Source: Emiliania huxleyi CCMP1516
Taxonomy: Eukaryota > Haptophyta > Isochrysidales > Noelaerhabdaceae
Assembly (NCBI RefSeq): GCF_000372725.1
Contig: NW_005200690.1
Span: 1-64,000, forward strand
Length of the DNA: 64,000 bases
Direction: 5' to 3'
Position numbers and translations under genes: made by a program. The notes beneath the pieces are model-generated. The model worked only from the letters and a program-made list of their open reading frames with translations, did no database searches and was not told the origin of the DNA. Of the stretch, positions 20,950 through 30,822 are shown piece after piece (the stretch's first letter is position 1; each line of letters opens with the position of its first letter).

Positions 20950-22271
20950 TGAAGCGGAGTGCCGGCCGAGCATACGGACTCCGCCCGCCGCGTTCGGACG
21001 GATTGTGCATGCGGCATGGGTTCGAGGGGGAGACAGAGATGGATCATGCATGAGATGGCAAGTTTGATGGCGGGCTCTGATGCGCGTGGGCTTCAACTGT
21101 CCTGTCTGTGTCGTACAACTCACTCTGAGATCCGAGAGGCGGGCCATCGACGCGTCAAACGGCCTGCAATGTGCAAATCTACGCGTTTCCCGAGGGATCG
21201 AAGGACGAGTCCGCGACGTTTGTCAACACGCTGTCCTCATGTCCGTTTCGTGATCCGAGGTTTGATGACGGAAAAGAGAAAACATTTGGGGATCGATGCC
21301 GGCAAGCGCGCGAAGCGAAATTTCCAGCCGTGAGCAGTTCGGCGTGGCCTCTCGGGCCATAACACCGTGGACCGGGGACGGCTCTCTCATAGCATCGAGA
21401 GGGTGCCGAGGCTGTACTCGACGATCGAGGCGGCGATGAGGACCACCATCGAGGCGCACTCCCAGAGCACGCCCCAGAGAGACGCACTGCAGTGCGGAAA
21501 GGCGAGGATGGTCTTGGTGGCGCTGGCCCGGCACGCATGTACACAAACGTAGGGTGGCGGCGCGATGGTATCTTTCTGGAAAAAGAATTTTGCCGCGAGT
21601 TGACGCTGGGGCGGCTGGCCCCGCGGGCTCACAACACACAAGGCCGGTGCACCTCGATCCTTGCCGGCACCGGCTCATTACTACCCCGCCCTTAGCATCG
21701 CCTCTCCCACCCCCGCTGGTCGACCGCCTCCCAGAGCGGGACCTGCAAGTTCTGGCAGTGTAGGATCTCTCGGGCGGGGGAGTCACTGACGCAAGGCCGC
21801 CGCCCGTCGCCGAGCACATACTCCATCTTCGGGGCGGCCAGAACGCGCGCGCGAACCCGTGCTTGACGATGATCTCGCGTCGCGGGAAGGGCGCGACGGT
21901 GTGCGAGCCGATGCGGTACGAGGGCGCGTCCTTGATCCTACGTCATGAACACACCGGATCCATGCAGGAACAAGAGCATCGCGTGAATGCGAGGGCTTCC
22001 GATATCCATGAACAAAGCTGAATACAGCTGAATACGCACCCGAAGGCTTGAGTCGGTGTATACCACGGATCTGAGTTCGCATCTGGGTCCTTGAGCGCCG
22101 GATCCCGCTACCGACCGTGTGGAAGAACCACGCCTCGGACTGCTCCACGTCGTTGACCATGCCTACGGTAAGGGAGTGGCGTACCTTTACCTTACCTTGC
22201 CACGCCTCGGACTGCTCTCCACATCGTTGACCATGCCGGGCGACCAGACACGCATCAGCCATCACACTAAA
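20950..22271. other. stretch with minus-strand coding-like fragments
   Basis: Two minus-strand pieces look protein-like. Around 21945-21840 one reads DAPSYRIGSHTVAPFPRRE and IIVKHGFARAFWPP, continued in another frame by MEYVLGDGRRPCVSDSPARE and ending WERRC-stop near 21700. Around 21530-21387 another reads SLWGVLWECASMVVLIAAS and ends SLGTLSML-stop. They may be exons of one unrecognised gene or a decayed gene. A frame change near 21838 has no clear splice site. The remainder shows nothing. Confidence 0.3.
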
Positions 22272-22597
22272 TATGTGCTAAATAAATAAATAAATAAAAA
22301 CGGACACCTCTCTACTGTGAGATGGGTAAAAAGGAACAGGCCCCCGCCCTTGCGATCTTTGTGCAGGGTTCTTTGTGGGTGTGGTCGGCGACTAGCCGGG
22401 GTCGTCCTCCCGATGGGGGACTAGCACTAGCCGTCTTCCACATGGTCCCTCGGGTCCCTGCTGCTCCTAATCTCTTCGTACATCCTCCTGCTGATCTCCG
22501 CAAAGTCCTGCTCCCTCCCTCGTCTCGCCCTGCGCGTCTGCTCCGCCTCACCGTCTTCTGCCCTGCGTCGTCTGGCGACGGGTCCTCCATAGTCGGC
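22272..22597 (-). mobile_element. retroposon fragment, copy B
   Basis: About 325 bp on the minus strand, tail TTTATTTATTTATTT at its 3' end. It is nearly identical to copy D at 42652-43062, apart from a short indel near its middle. The remnant frame encodes an REQDFAEIS and TRGTMWKT-type sequence also readable in copies D and E. Confidence 0.8.
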
Positions 22598-22669
22598 TAA
22601 ATATGTGCTAAATATGTGCTAAATTTGCGCTAAATTTGCGCTAAAGTCGCACTATATACGCACTCGAAC

Positions 22670-23414
22670 TAGGGTTGCCTAACGTTAGGAGCTGAACAGT
22701 GTTGCTAGTGTTAACAGTAACAACAGAACAACAGTGGGGCTTCCCAACAACAGTAGCTAACGTTAGGCAGTGTTGAATATTTACCGGTATGAGACCGGTA
22801 TTTGGTGATATTTTGATTAGTTTTGGAGTGGTATGGTATAGTGGTATGCGAAAGTGGTATGCGGGGTTTTCATTAGTTGTAGCGGCTGTCGGTGTGGTCC
22901 CGGGGGCGAAACCATGCAAAAGTGCGGGTATTACCCGGGTATACCCGGGTTTTTCCAGGTATACCCGCAAAATACCCGGTATTTTGCCGATTTTGCCGAT
23001 TTTGCCACCAAGAAGGCACTCCGACTCGCTTTGATTTCCGTGGGGCAACTGGTATCCCGTACCACTTTTTGATTAGTTCAGGCCTAGGGTTTGATTAGCC
23101 AAAAACTCCCATACCGGTAAATATTCAACACTGACGTTAGGCCGACTGAACAACAGTAAGGAAGGCCTTGCAGTGACCCACGACGATCTCTAGTGTCCAG
23201 TGCGGGTAATACCCGAAAATACCCGGGAAACCCCAGGTATTTTCGGGTTTTACCCGGGGTTTTTGCCATTTTCTGCTTGCTGGCCGCTGAACAACAGTAA
23301 CAACCAGTAACAAACAGTAACAGCATGGGCTGGGGTGAACACTTGAACAACGTTGAGGATTTCAGCCAACAATAGCGCAACTGTTAGGCCCCAAATTAAC
23401 GTTAGGCAACCCTA
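22670..23414. mobile_element. outer non-autonomous hAT-like element, 745 bp
   Basis: 18-bp perfect terminal inverted repeats TAGGGTTGCCTAACGTTA, and a perfect 8-bp target duplication ACTCGAAC at 22662-22669 and 23415-23422. The empty site, with a single ACTCGAAC, is present in the related repeat near 56289-56296 (reverse complement). An 8-bp duplication and a TIR starting TAGGG fit the hAT superfamily (YARNG start). No transposase frame. Confidence 0.9.
22768..23133. mobile_element. inner non-autonomous hAT-like element, 366 bp, nested in the outer one
   Basis: 24-bp perfect terminal inverted repeats beginning CAGTGTTGAATATTTACCGG at 22768-22791 and 23110-23133, flanked by a perfect 8-bp duplication ACGTTAGG at 22760-22767 and 23134-23141. 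It must have inserted after the outer element, because the duplicated target is part of the outer element. No coding capacity. Confidence 0.88.
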
Positions 23415-23494
23415 ACTCGAACACGCACTAAATAGCGCACTAAACTATCACTAAAGTTCATTCACACGCACTAAATTTAGACCCAAGCGCCCTC

Positions 23495-23885
23495 CCTTTG
23501 CCGAGCTCCGCCGGGGCGCACACCCTCCGACCCTGGGCGACTTTGCGATGCTGGGTCTCTCGCGCCTGCCGCTGCGCCCCTCGCCCCTCCTCCTCCTCGT
23601 CTCCGCCTGCCGCGGCGATCCGTCCTTTGTGCGAGGGCTGGGCGCGGAGCGGCGAGTGCAAGAGCAACCCGATGTTCATGGAGCAGCACTGTGCCAAGGC
23701 GTGCGCGACGGCTGCGCCAACGCTGGACCAGCACGGCGAGATGGAGCAGTGCGCCGCTGGTCGTCCGCAGGGTAGTGCACGCGCAACCCAAAGTTCATGC
23801 TCTCGTCGTGCCCGAAGAACTGCGCCGCACAGCGCGCCGCCGAGTACCCGGGGCTCCCCATGCGGGGGGGGCCGTGAACATCTTT
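23495..23885 (+). pseudogene. relic with two ShKT (ShK-like cysteine) domains
   Basis: The first domain reads CEGWARSGECKSNPMFMEQ followed by HCAKACA, matching the ShKT spacing of six cysteines. The second, about 90 bp later, reads NPKFMLSSCPKNCAA in a different frame and is interrupted by a frame change near 23755 and an in-frame TAG near 23775. In algae such domains sit mostly in secreted or prolyl-hydroxylase-associated proteins and do not imply a toxin. It starts directly beside the repeat element ending at 23492. I read it as a broken gene, though sequence errors could mimic this. Confidence 0.55.
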
Positions 23886-23929
23886 AGCTTGTGAGCCAGG
23901 AAAGGGGTTGGAAAGAAAACAAACAACCC

Positions 23930-24075
23930 AAAGGGAGGGATGGGAGGGCGGCACGCCGCCACCACACAGGGATTTTAAGGAGAGGAGTGTGGTGCTAGCC
24001 GTCGCCCACCCTAACCCTTGGGCGTCTGCCTCTTCCTATCTCTCTTCGCAGTCCCTCGCCGATTCTCGCTGCAAC
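23930..24075 (+). repeat. dispersed repeat upstream of the kinase gene (partner at 15160-15330)
   Basis: Same ordered blocks as the copy at 15160-15330, including GGATTTTAAGGAGAGGAG and CTTCCTATCTCTC. It lies about 235 bp before the kinase ATG. Confidence 0.75.
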
Positions 24076-24308
24076 CTTCATGCCACCTCGCGGTCGTCCC
24101 ACTCTCGTCGTTCTCTCTCCTGTCGCTTCATCCTCTGTCGCGTCGCTCTCCTCTGCCTCGTCCTGCGACGCCGCCGCCGCCTGCCGGTCCCTTGTTCTCG
24201 CGGCTTCTTTCGCCTTTCGGGTTTCGGCGCACTCAGCTCCGCTCTCCTCGCAGCGTATTTTGCGCCCTTTCCTCAAAATTCTTTTGCGGCCTCATTCTTT
24301 AGTCCAGG

Positions 24309-25571
24309 ATGCACAGCACAACGGGTGGTGACTCGCCTGACTCGGTGACCGAGCTCGCGCGGCTCGCCGGGCTCGGCGACGAGCTGCCGAAGGCGGAGGC
24401 GGCGGCGGGCTGGGAGGCGGCGGCAAGAGACCCGCTCGGCGAGCCGGTCTCCTTCTCCGAACTGCAGCCGCTCTCGAAGTTGGGAGCAGGCGAGTTTTGC
24501 ACTGTGCACTCGGCCTCGTTCCGGGGCTGCATGGTCGCTTTGAAGCGGCTCCGGAGAGATCTACCTTCCTGCCGAGAGTCGATAGGGCTGGCAGATCTTC
24601 AACGAGAAATCGCCATCCTCTCGCGGCTCGAGCACCCGAACATCATTCGCATGGTCGCGCACGGCACCGGGAAGGATGGGGCGCCCTTTTGCTGCCTCGA
24701 GATGTTTTCGCAGCCGCTGAGTGCGCTCCTGCCCACCTCGACGGGCGTGCTTGCGCACAAGTGGGAGGCGCGCCAGTGGCCTCTCGCCCGCGGGCTCTCG
24801 GTCGGGCTGCAGCTCGCGAGGGCGCTGCGGCATTGCCACGACGAGTTCCTGCCCGGATACAGGTGGCTCTCCCCGATCGGTTGTATTGAGACACCGCGAC
24901 TGGGCCGTTTTGTAGACACATCCCACCCTCGCCAGACGGCCCACCGGCCGGCCGGCTGGCTCCGACTGCCCCCACCCACGCTTCACGCCGCCACCTGCCC
25001 GCCACCCTGCAGGCTCTTCCATCGCGACATCAAGCCAAACAACGTCGGCGTTTTCGCCGACGGGCGCGTGGTGCTCGCCGACTTCGGGCTGCTCGCGCTG
25101 TGGGAGAAGGACGCGGCCGACGACGACGCCGCCCGGCAGCTCACCGGCATGACGGGCTCGCTCCGGTACATGGCGCCCGAGGTCGCCCTCTCGCAGCCGT
25201 ACAACCACAAGGCGGAGGTCTTCTCCTTCACCTCGCTGCTGTACCACATGCTCTCGCGCCGCAAGCCCTTCGAGTTCATGACGCCCTCGGTCTTCCTGCG
25301 CGAGGTGTGCTGCGGAGGCAACCGGCCTCCACTCGGCAAGGCGTGGCCCTTCCAGCTGCACGCCCTCGTGAAGGCGGGCTGGTCCTCCACCGCGTCGCAC
25401 CGGCCAGAGTTCGCGGAGGTCGTGCGCGTCCTCGAGGAGACGGCGAGGGAGGTGTCCGCGGCGGGCGGGCATGCCTTCCTGGGCGGGCGGACGCCCGACG
25501 CCGGCCGTCGCCTTCTTCTTGATCCGCCGCGGATGAGTCGGATTCAGAGCGCTCGTAGCTTCGCGCAGTAG
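24309..25571 (+). CDS. TKL-like protein kinase (2 exons)
   Basis: Exons 24309-24862 and 25013-25571, separated by a 150-nt GT-AG intron that happens to stay open. Removing it joins LPGYR to LFHRDIKPNN and gives 370 residues. Kinase landmarks are complete: LGAGEFCTVH glycine loop, VALKRL (Lys79), REIAIL (Glu100), HRDIKPNN catalytic loop, LADFGLL (DFG), MAPEV (APE), and HRPEFAEVVRVLEE as the end of the C lobe. The MVALKRL and TGSLRYMAPE types of motif are tyrosine-kinase-like (TKL). About 50 residues precede the domain and a short basic tail (MSRIQSARSFAQ) follows. No regulatory domain is attached. The substrate is unknown. Confidence 0.9.
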   Translation: MHSTTGGDSPDSVTELARLAGLGDELPKAEAAAGWEAAARDPLGEPVSFSELQPLSKLGAGEFCTVHSASFRGCMVALKRLRRDLPSCRESIGLADLQREIAILSRLEHPNIIRMVAHGTGKDGAPFCCLEMFSQPLSALLPTSTGVLAHKWEARQWPLARGLSVGLQLARALRHCHDEFLPGYRWLSPIGCIETPRLGRFVDTSHPRQTAHRPAGWLRLPPPTLHAATCPPPCRLFHRDIKPNNVGVFADGRVVLADFGLLALWEKDAADDDAARQLTGMTGSLRYMAPEVALSQPYNHKAEVFSFTSLLYHMLSRRKPFEFMTPSVFLREVCCGGNRPPLGKAWPFQLHALVKAGWSSTASHRPEFAEVVRVLEETAREVSAAGGHAFLGGRTPDAGRRLLLDPPRMSRIQSARSFAQ

Positions 25572-25906
25572 CGCGGACGCCGTCGTTGGGTTCCGAGAGT
25601 TTTTCTGATGTAAATGTCGCATGTGCATAATGTGCAAGAACGTATACCTCGATGCATGCACGTACTGGTATACAACACGCACCTGTAGAGTGTTATGCAG
25701 AGAGAGTGCTGTGTTTATCCTGTCTGTAAATAAAGCCGTACATGTACTTTACAAGAGCGCCTTATAGAGTACGTAGCTGTCACATACACTGTATATGAGC
25801 CGTGGAACATACACATGCCACATACACACACCGACGTTCTCGGAGTGGTCTCTCCGAGGACCGAGCGCTGCACGTACATCTTTTCCTCTCGAGCTAAAGC
25901 TCCGCC

Positions 25907-27168
25907 TCAGCGGATAGCGCCCGCCGCTAGGCCGGCCGGCGCCCCCGCGAATGCCTCGCGCACCACGCGTGCCACCACCTGCTCGTACCTCCCCGGGTCG
26001 GCGGGCAGGTGCGACACGTGCTGCGTCCCTTCGAAGACCGCCTCCTCCACGGCGCTGCCCGCCTCGCGCCACTTGTCAAAGACCGCCTAGAGACAGGCAG
26101 GCAGAGTCGCGCAAGCGTCGCCCTCGCCCCCCCCCTCCCCTCCCGCCGCGGGGCGGAGTCTCGCCCGGATGTCCTCGCTCCGCGTGACCGTGTCCGCCTC
26201 GGAGTAGATCACCGCCGTGGGCACCTACGGAGGACAGGCGGCGGGACGTGTCGGCGACGCGTCCGTCTCTCCCCGAGCGCGTCCGCCGGAGTCGGCGCCG
26301 CGAGCGGCGACGAGAAGCCGGCGCCGAATGCCTTGCCGTGCATCGCGTCGCTCGAGGCCTGCATGGCCGGGCGGGAGGAGGGCAAGAGGCTCGCACACGC
26401 CGCCATCAGCGTGATTACACGAGCTGCGAACGGCGCCTCTCCTCCAACCATGAGCACGTGGTGCGGCGGATCGGCTTGCCGAGCTGACATCTCCTCTCCT
26501 CTCTCTGACGGGTGTCATAGGTAACAGGCCTGGTAGTACTGCCTCATCGGGCCGCTCGGAGAGAGGTACGCCTCGAGCGCACTCTGCAGCAGCCGCTGGC
26601 CCACCGTCCCCTCCGACCGGCCGGCGACACCGCCGTCCATAATGGCCCGGCTCAGCCCAAAGGGCACGCCGCTCGCGTCGACGGGGCTGTCCCAGACGGA
26701 GCCCTTGATGCGAGCCGCAAAGTCGGCGCCCTCTGCACCGCGACGGCCCAGCTCCGTCAAGAGGTTGCCGTACATAAAGGCGCCCGCCGAGAAGCCCTGC
26801 ACCATTATGGGCCTCTCCCGCGTATCGGCCGCAGATAGGACGTCGGCGATACATTTCATCGTGCTTTCGCCACGCGAGACGGGCAGTGCGACATGTTGCG
26901 GCTTGAGGAGCAGCGCGATGACGTCGACGCCGCGGCGAGTGTAAAGGTCAGCGTACTTGCGCAACGCCCGCTCGCCGCAGCCGACCCAGCCGAGCAAGCA
27001 GGCGACCGGGGTTCGCCCGGCCGGCAGCGCTCGCTGGGCCCGCTCCTTTGTCGAGTCGCGGCCGGCTGGCAGAAAGATGGTGTGCGGCGGGAGTGAGTGC
27101 GCTGCTCGTGAGCAGACGAGGCGATCCCAGACTGTCCGAGTTGTCTGGCGTCGTCGGCCCAGCAGCAT
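25907..27168 (-). CDS. TMEM53/DUF829-like alpha/beta hydrolase-fold protein (4 exons)
   Basis: Minus-strand exons 27168-26530, about 26358-26332, 26224-26165 and 26086-25907 fit in phase, about 301 residues. ATG 27168 is the first in a frame that is open further 5'. The core reads TPVACLLGWVGCGERALRKY, a GFSAGAFMYGNLL nucleophile elbow (GxSxG), KGSVWDSPVD, then in exon 3 PTAVIYSEADTVTRSEDI and in exon 4 FDKWREAG and EGTQHVSHLPADPGRY, giving the Ser-Asp-His order. All three introns need GC donors (CAG-GC, AAG-GC, CGG-GC) and end in AG. The second exon is very short and its donor could be nine bases further on. Family members are membrane-associated and poorly characterised. No substrate can be named. 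Confidence 0.8.
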
Positions 27169-27914
27169 CGTTGCGGGCGTGAGCGAGAGAGGAATGAGAT
27201 CCGAAACAACTCCCTCGGACAACCAACTGGGCACGGGACTGGCGCGCGTCGGCAGTCGTCGAGATTTCTTCTATTCGAGCCTTGGAGAGAGAGAGAGAGA
27301 TTCTCTCTCTCTAGCCTTGGTGTGATTGACGGTACTACTTGGGCGTGCTGGCCCCCTGTCTGTGAGAGCGGGCATCTACGTATGTTACATGTATTAAAAA
27401 AAATCTTTCGTGCCTTGCTTGTGTGTGTTTGTGTGTGACTGTGCGGCACTTTACGTTTCATAAATCTCTCCCTCTCCTCTCACCACCACCCACCACCACT
27501 CCCCCCCCCCCCCCCCCCCTCCTTTTGGCGGCGCCTCTTTTCACCGCTTGCGGGGGGTACCCTGCGCAGGTTGAGCGCTTTGGCTCCGGGTGGCTTTGCC
27601 CGCGTCGGCGGAGGGGCGCTCAAGCGAAAGGGGCCCCCCCCCCCCCCCCCCTCTCCCCGCGGACTCCTCGTCTCGCTCGCCTCTCCGCCCGTCGGGCAAG
27701 CCTCCTCTCACCCCCCTCCACTCCCTCCACCCCCGCCCCGCCACACCCGCACCACCCTCAACACCCTCACGGCCAGGGCGCCCTCGGCGCGGAGCTCATC
27801 GACCGTGCGGAGAGGCAGCGGCTGCAGCGGCTTGCCCCCCTCACCGGCGCAGACCTCGCCGCCTCCTCCGCCGGCCCCGCCGGCTCCGAGCCGCCCCACC
27901 TCGGCCCAAGGGAC
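27169..27914. other. intergenic / 5' region of the nucleoporin gene
   Basis: Contains long C runs (27500-27523 and 27632-27651), which are likely assembly- or length-unstable. An open frame continues 5' of the chosen nucleoporin ATG and includes ELIDRAERQRLQRLAPLTGA (about 27795-27855), so an upstream exon is possible. Confidence 0.5.
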
Positions 27915-30592
27915 ATGTCGACTTCCTTCGGTGCCGGCCTCCTCCCCACCGGCGGCGGGAGCGGAAGCAGCGCCGGCGCGGCCGCCTCAAGCCTCGGCTT
28001 TGGCCTCGGCGGCGCCTCAAGCCTCGGCGGCGGCGGCGGCATCGCCCCTTGCGGCACGGCCGCTGCTCCGGCGCCTGCGAGCGGGGCCGCTCTGTTTGGC
28101 GGCGGAAGCGCTTCGCTCTTCGCGCCCTCCTCCTCAGCCACCCCATCCACGTCGGCTCTTGCTCTCGGCGGCGCGCCGGCCGCCTCGTCCTCGCCAGCAG
28201 ACGCACCGGCGGCGGCGGCGCCGCCGGCGGCAGATGCGGCGCCCCCCGCGGCGCCGCTGAGTCTGTTCGGATCGAGCGGCGCCGCTGCACCTGCCGCACC
28301 TGGCTCGGCGGTGACTTTTACGTTTGGCGGGCCGGCACCGAGCGCCCCGACGGCGGCGACGCCATCCGCACCGGCCTTCTCGTTTGGGGGGGGAGCCGCT
28401 GCTGGCGCCGGCCCGGCGGCGGCGGCGACGCCGACGTCGAGTGTCGCGGCGCCGGCAGCGACCCCGGCCACCCGACCACCCGCTGCTGGCTTCGGCGCCA
28501 CTGACACGCCGACGGTCGCCGCCGCCGCCGCCGCTCCCACGCCTTCATTCGCCTTCGGAGGGGCTGCGCCCGCCGGGGCTGCGCCTGCCGCCGCTCCCGC
28601 AACCACCGCGCCAGCACCTGGAGGAGCGTTCAGCTTCGGCGGTGGTGCCGCTGCCACTCCCGCCGCCGCTGCGCCAGCGCCAGCAGCTGGAGGTGCATTC
28701 GGCTTCGGCGGTGGTGCCGCCGCCACTCCCGCCGCCGCTGCGCCAGCGCCAGCAGCTGGAGGTGCATTCGGCTTCGGCGGTGGTGCCGCCGCCACTCCCG
28801 CCGCCGCTGCACCAGCGCCAGCAGCTGGAGGTGCATTCGGCTTCGGCGGTGGTGCCGCCGCCACTCCCGCCGCCGCTGCGCCAGCGCCAGCAGCTGGAGG
28901 TGCATTCGGCTTCGGCGGTGGTGCCGCCGCCACTCCCGCCGCCGCTGCGCCAGCGCCAGCAGCTGGAGGTGCATTCGGCTTCGGCGGTGGTGCCGCCGCC
29001 ACTCCCGCCGCCGCTGCGCCAGCGCCAGCAGCTGGAGGTGCATTCGGCTTCGGCAGTGGTGCCGCCGCCACTCCCGCCGCCGCTGCACCAGCGCCAGCAG
29101 GTGGAGGTGCATTCGGCTTCGGCGGGGGCTCCGCCGGCGCCCCCGCTGCCGCTGCACCAGCGGGAGGGCTGTGTGGGTCCTCGACTCCCGCGGCGGCCTC
29201 GGCCAACCCGGCAGCGCCGGCCGCCACCGCCTTCTCGTTTGGCGGTGGCGGTGCGGTTGGTGCCGCCACGCCCGCCGCAACGACCAGCCTCTTTGGCAGC
29301 GCGGCGGCGCCGAGCACTGACCCTCCTGGCGGTGCTCTTGGCGGTGGTGCTCCTGCAGCTTCGCTCTTCGGCGGCGGCGCGGCTCCCGCAGTTTCTCCCT
29401 TCGGCGCGGCGGCGGTGGCGGCGCCCGGTTTCGGCGCGGCGGCGCCATCCGCGCCGGCGGCTGCCGGCGCCTTCTCGTTCGGAGGCGCTCCGGCGCCCGC
29501 TGCGGCGGCGGGCGGCTTCGGCGCGGGTGGCGGCGGCTTTGGTGGCAGCGCGAGTGGCGCATCGAGCGGCTTCGGCATTGCGTGCTCGCTGGTGAGCGAG
29601 TCGTGGCTCCTGCTCTCACAAAGGTGTCTGCCCCTGTCTTAGGCGCGAGCGCGGGCGGCGCGGCGTCGACAGCCTTCGGGAGCGGAGCTCCTGCGTTTAG
29701 CGGCGGGGCCTCCACCCCTGCGGCTGCGTTCGGCGCGCCGGCGCCCGCCGCAGGCGCAGCACCGCTCAGCACGCGCGCCCGCAGCGTTGCACCCTCATCG
29801 CGACCCGTCGAGGTTAGGTGGGTTTGGTGCGCCGGCGCCCGCAGCGGGCGGTTTTGGTGCGTTTGTCGAGTTGCGATGCGGCCGGTCCCCACCCCAGCTC
29901 CAACTGTTGCCCCCCCCTCCCCCGACTCTAGGCGCGCCGGCACCTGCAGCGGGTGGGTTTGGGGCGCCGGTTGCCCCCGCCCCAGCCACGCCTTCGCTCT
30001 TCGGCGGCGGCGCTCCCGCGGCTTCGCCGTTTGGCGCTGCAGCACCGGCAGCGCCCGCTTTCGGCGCCGCAGCGCCGGCTGCTCCCGCTTTTGGTGCTGC
30101 GGCGCCGGCCACGGGCTCCGGCGCCGGCGCCTTTTCGTTCGGAGGCGCTCCGGCGCCCGCTGCGGCGGCGGGCGGCTTCGGCGGCAGCGCGGGCGGCGCA
30201 TCAAGCGGTTTCGGTGCTCTTTCACGTTGCTCCGTATCAGCTTGGCTCCTCTTCTCGCGAGGATCCGCTCTTTGTGTCTAGGCGCGAGCGCGAGCGGCGC
30301 GGCGTCGACTACTTTCGGGGGATCTGCATTTGCCAACGGCGCTTCGGCCACGCCGGCGACCACTTTCGGGTTCGGTGGCGCCGCGGCCGGCGCAACGCCG
30401 GCGGCGCCAGCTTTTGGCGCGGCTAGTGGCGGCGCGGCGGCACCGACCTTTGGTGCGGGCGCGCCGCCCGCGTTTGGGCCCGCGACCACGGCCGTCCCCG
30501 CGGCGGGCAACCCCTTTGCGATCGGGGCGAGCGAGACTGCGGGCCGCAGTAAGGCGCGGACGGCGCGGAAGCCTCTCCGCAAGCCGCGTTGA
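27915..30592 (+). CDS. FG-repeat nucleoporin, Nup153/Nup136-like by its C terminus
   Basis: A long Ala/Gly/Pro protein studded with FG, FGFG and LFG motifs, as in the permeability barrier of the nuclear pore. I chose ATG 27915 (MSTSFGAGLLP), but the frame is open upstream. A GFGGGAAATPAAAAP-type block repeats in frame about eight times (28620-29170). The single long frame ends at an intron near 29577. Splicing with GC-AG (SGFG joined to ASAGGAASTAFG) and further introns around 29760-29815, 29865-29930 and 30212-30279 carries the FG region on to a basic tail, NPFAIGASE then KARTARKPLRKPR, stop at 30590-30592. A short basic C terminus after an FxIG motif resembles the Nup153, Nup1 and Nup136 type. 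That is inference. No coiled-coil or autoproteolytic domain is seen. Confidence 0.75.
28620..29172 (+). repeat. 69-bp coding tandem repeat, about 8 units
   Basis: Successive 69-bp units encode GGAFGFGGGAAATPAAAAP followed by APAA. Most units differ by one or two bases, and only the first and last are clearly diverged. This implies recent unequal exchange or slippage in frame. Confidence 0.95.
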
Positions 30593-30822
30593 GAGGGACG
30601 GCGGCTGAGACGGCGTGGAAATGTGGTATATAACCACCGTTGAGCGTTGTCTGGGATGGGGAAGAGTCCGTCGCCTCTGTCGGCCGCTCTGGCCTGTCGG
30701 AGAGCCTGCCGTACATACAATGGGTTCTACTCTCGTTCTTGAAATCTTGAAAATCCCACCGCCACGGCCCACGCTTTAACAGTGCACACAAAACGGTCAA
30801 CGCGGCACACAAATCGTTATAT

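Larger units (their letters stand above)
22598..23492. mobile_element. TA-rich element end, interrupted by nested hAT-like insertions
   Basis: The flanks 22598-22669 and 23415-23492 together match the inverse complement of 56216-56345 almost base for base: GCGCTAAATTTGCG repeats, then CACTATATACGCACTCGAAC, then ACGCACTAAATAGCGCAC through to GACCCAAGCGCCCTCC. The match shows that 22670-23414 was inserted into an older repeat copy. Confidence 0.85.

Noticed and set aside
22670-22690. TTAGGG-like sequence resembling a telomere repeat
   Set aside because: It occurs once at each end of the outer hAT-like element as part of its terminal inverted repeat, not as a tandem array.
23550-23900. Toxin gene based on the ShKT domain name
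   Set aside because: ShKT domains are widespread cysteine modules in algal secreted proteins. Nothing here indicates a toxin, and the frame is broken.
27767-29578. Long minus-strand frames of 603 and 696 codons over the nucleoporin gene
   Set aside because: They are Pro/Ala/Arg shadows of the repetitive GC-rich FG coding strand, have no ATG-led start and no domain.
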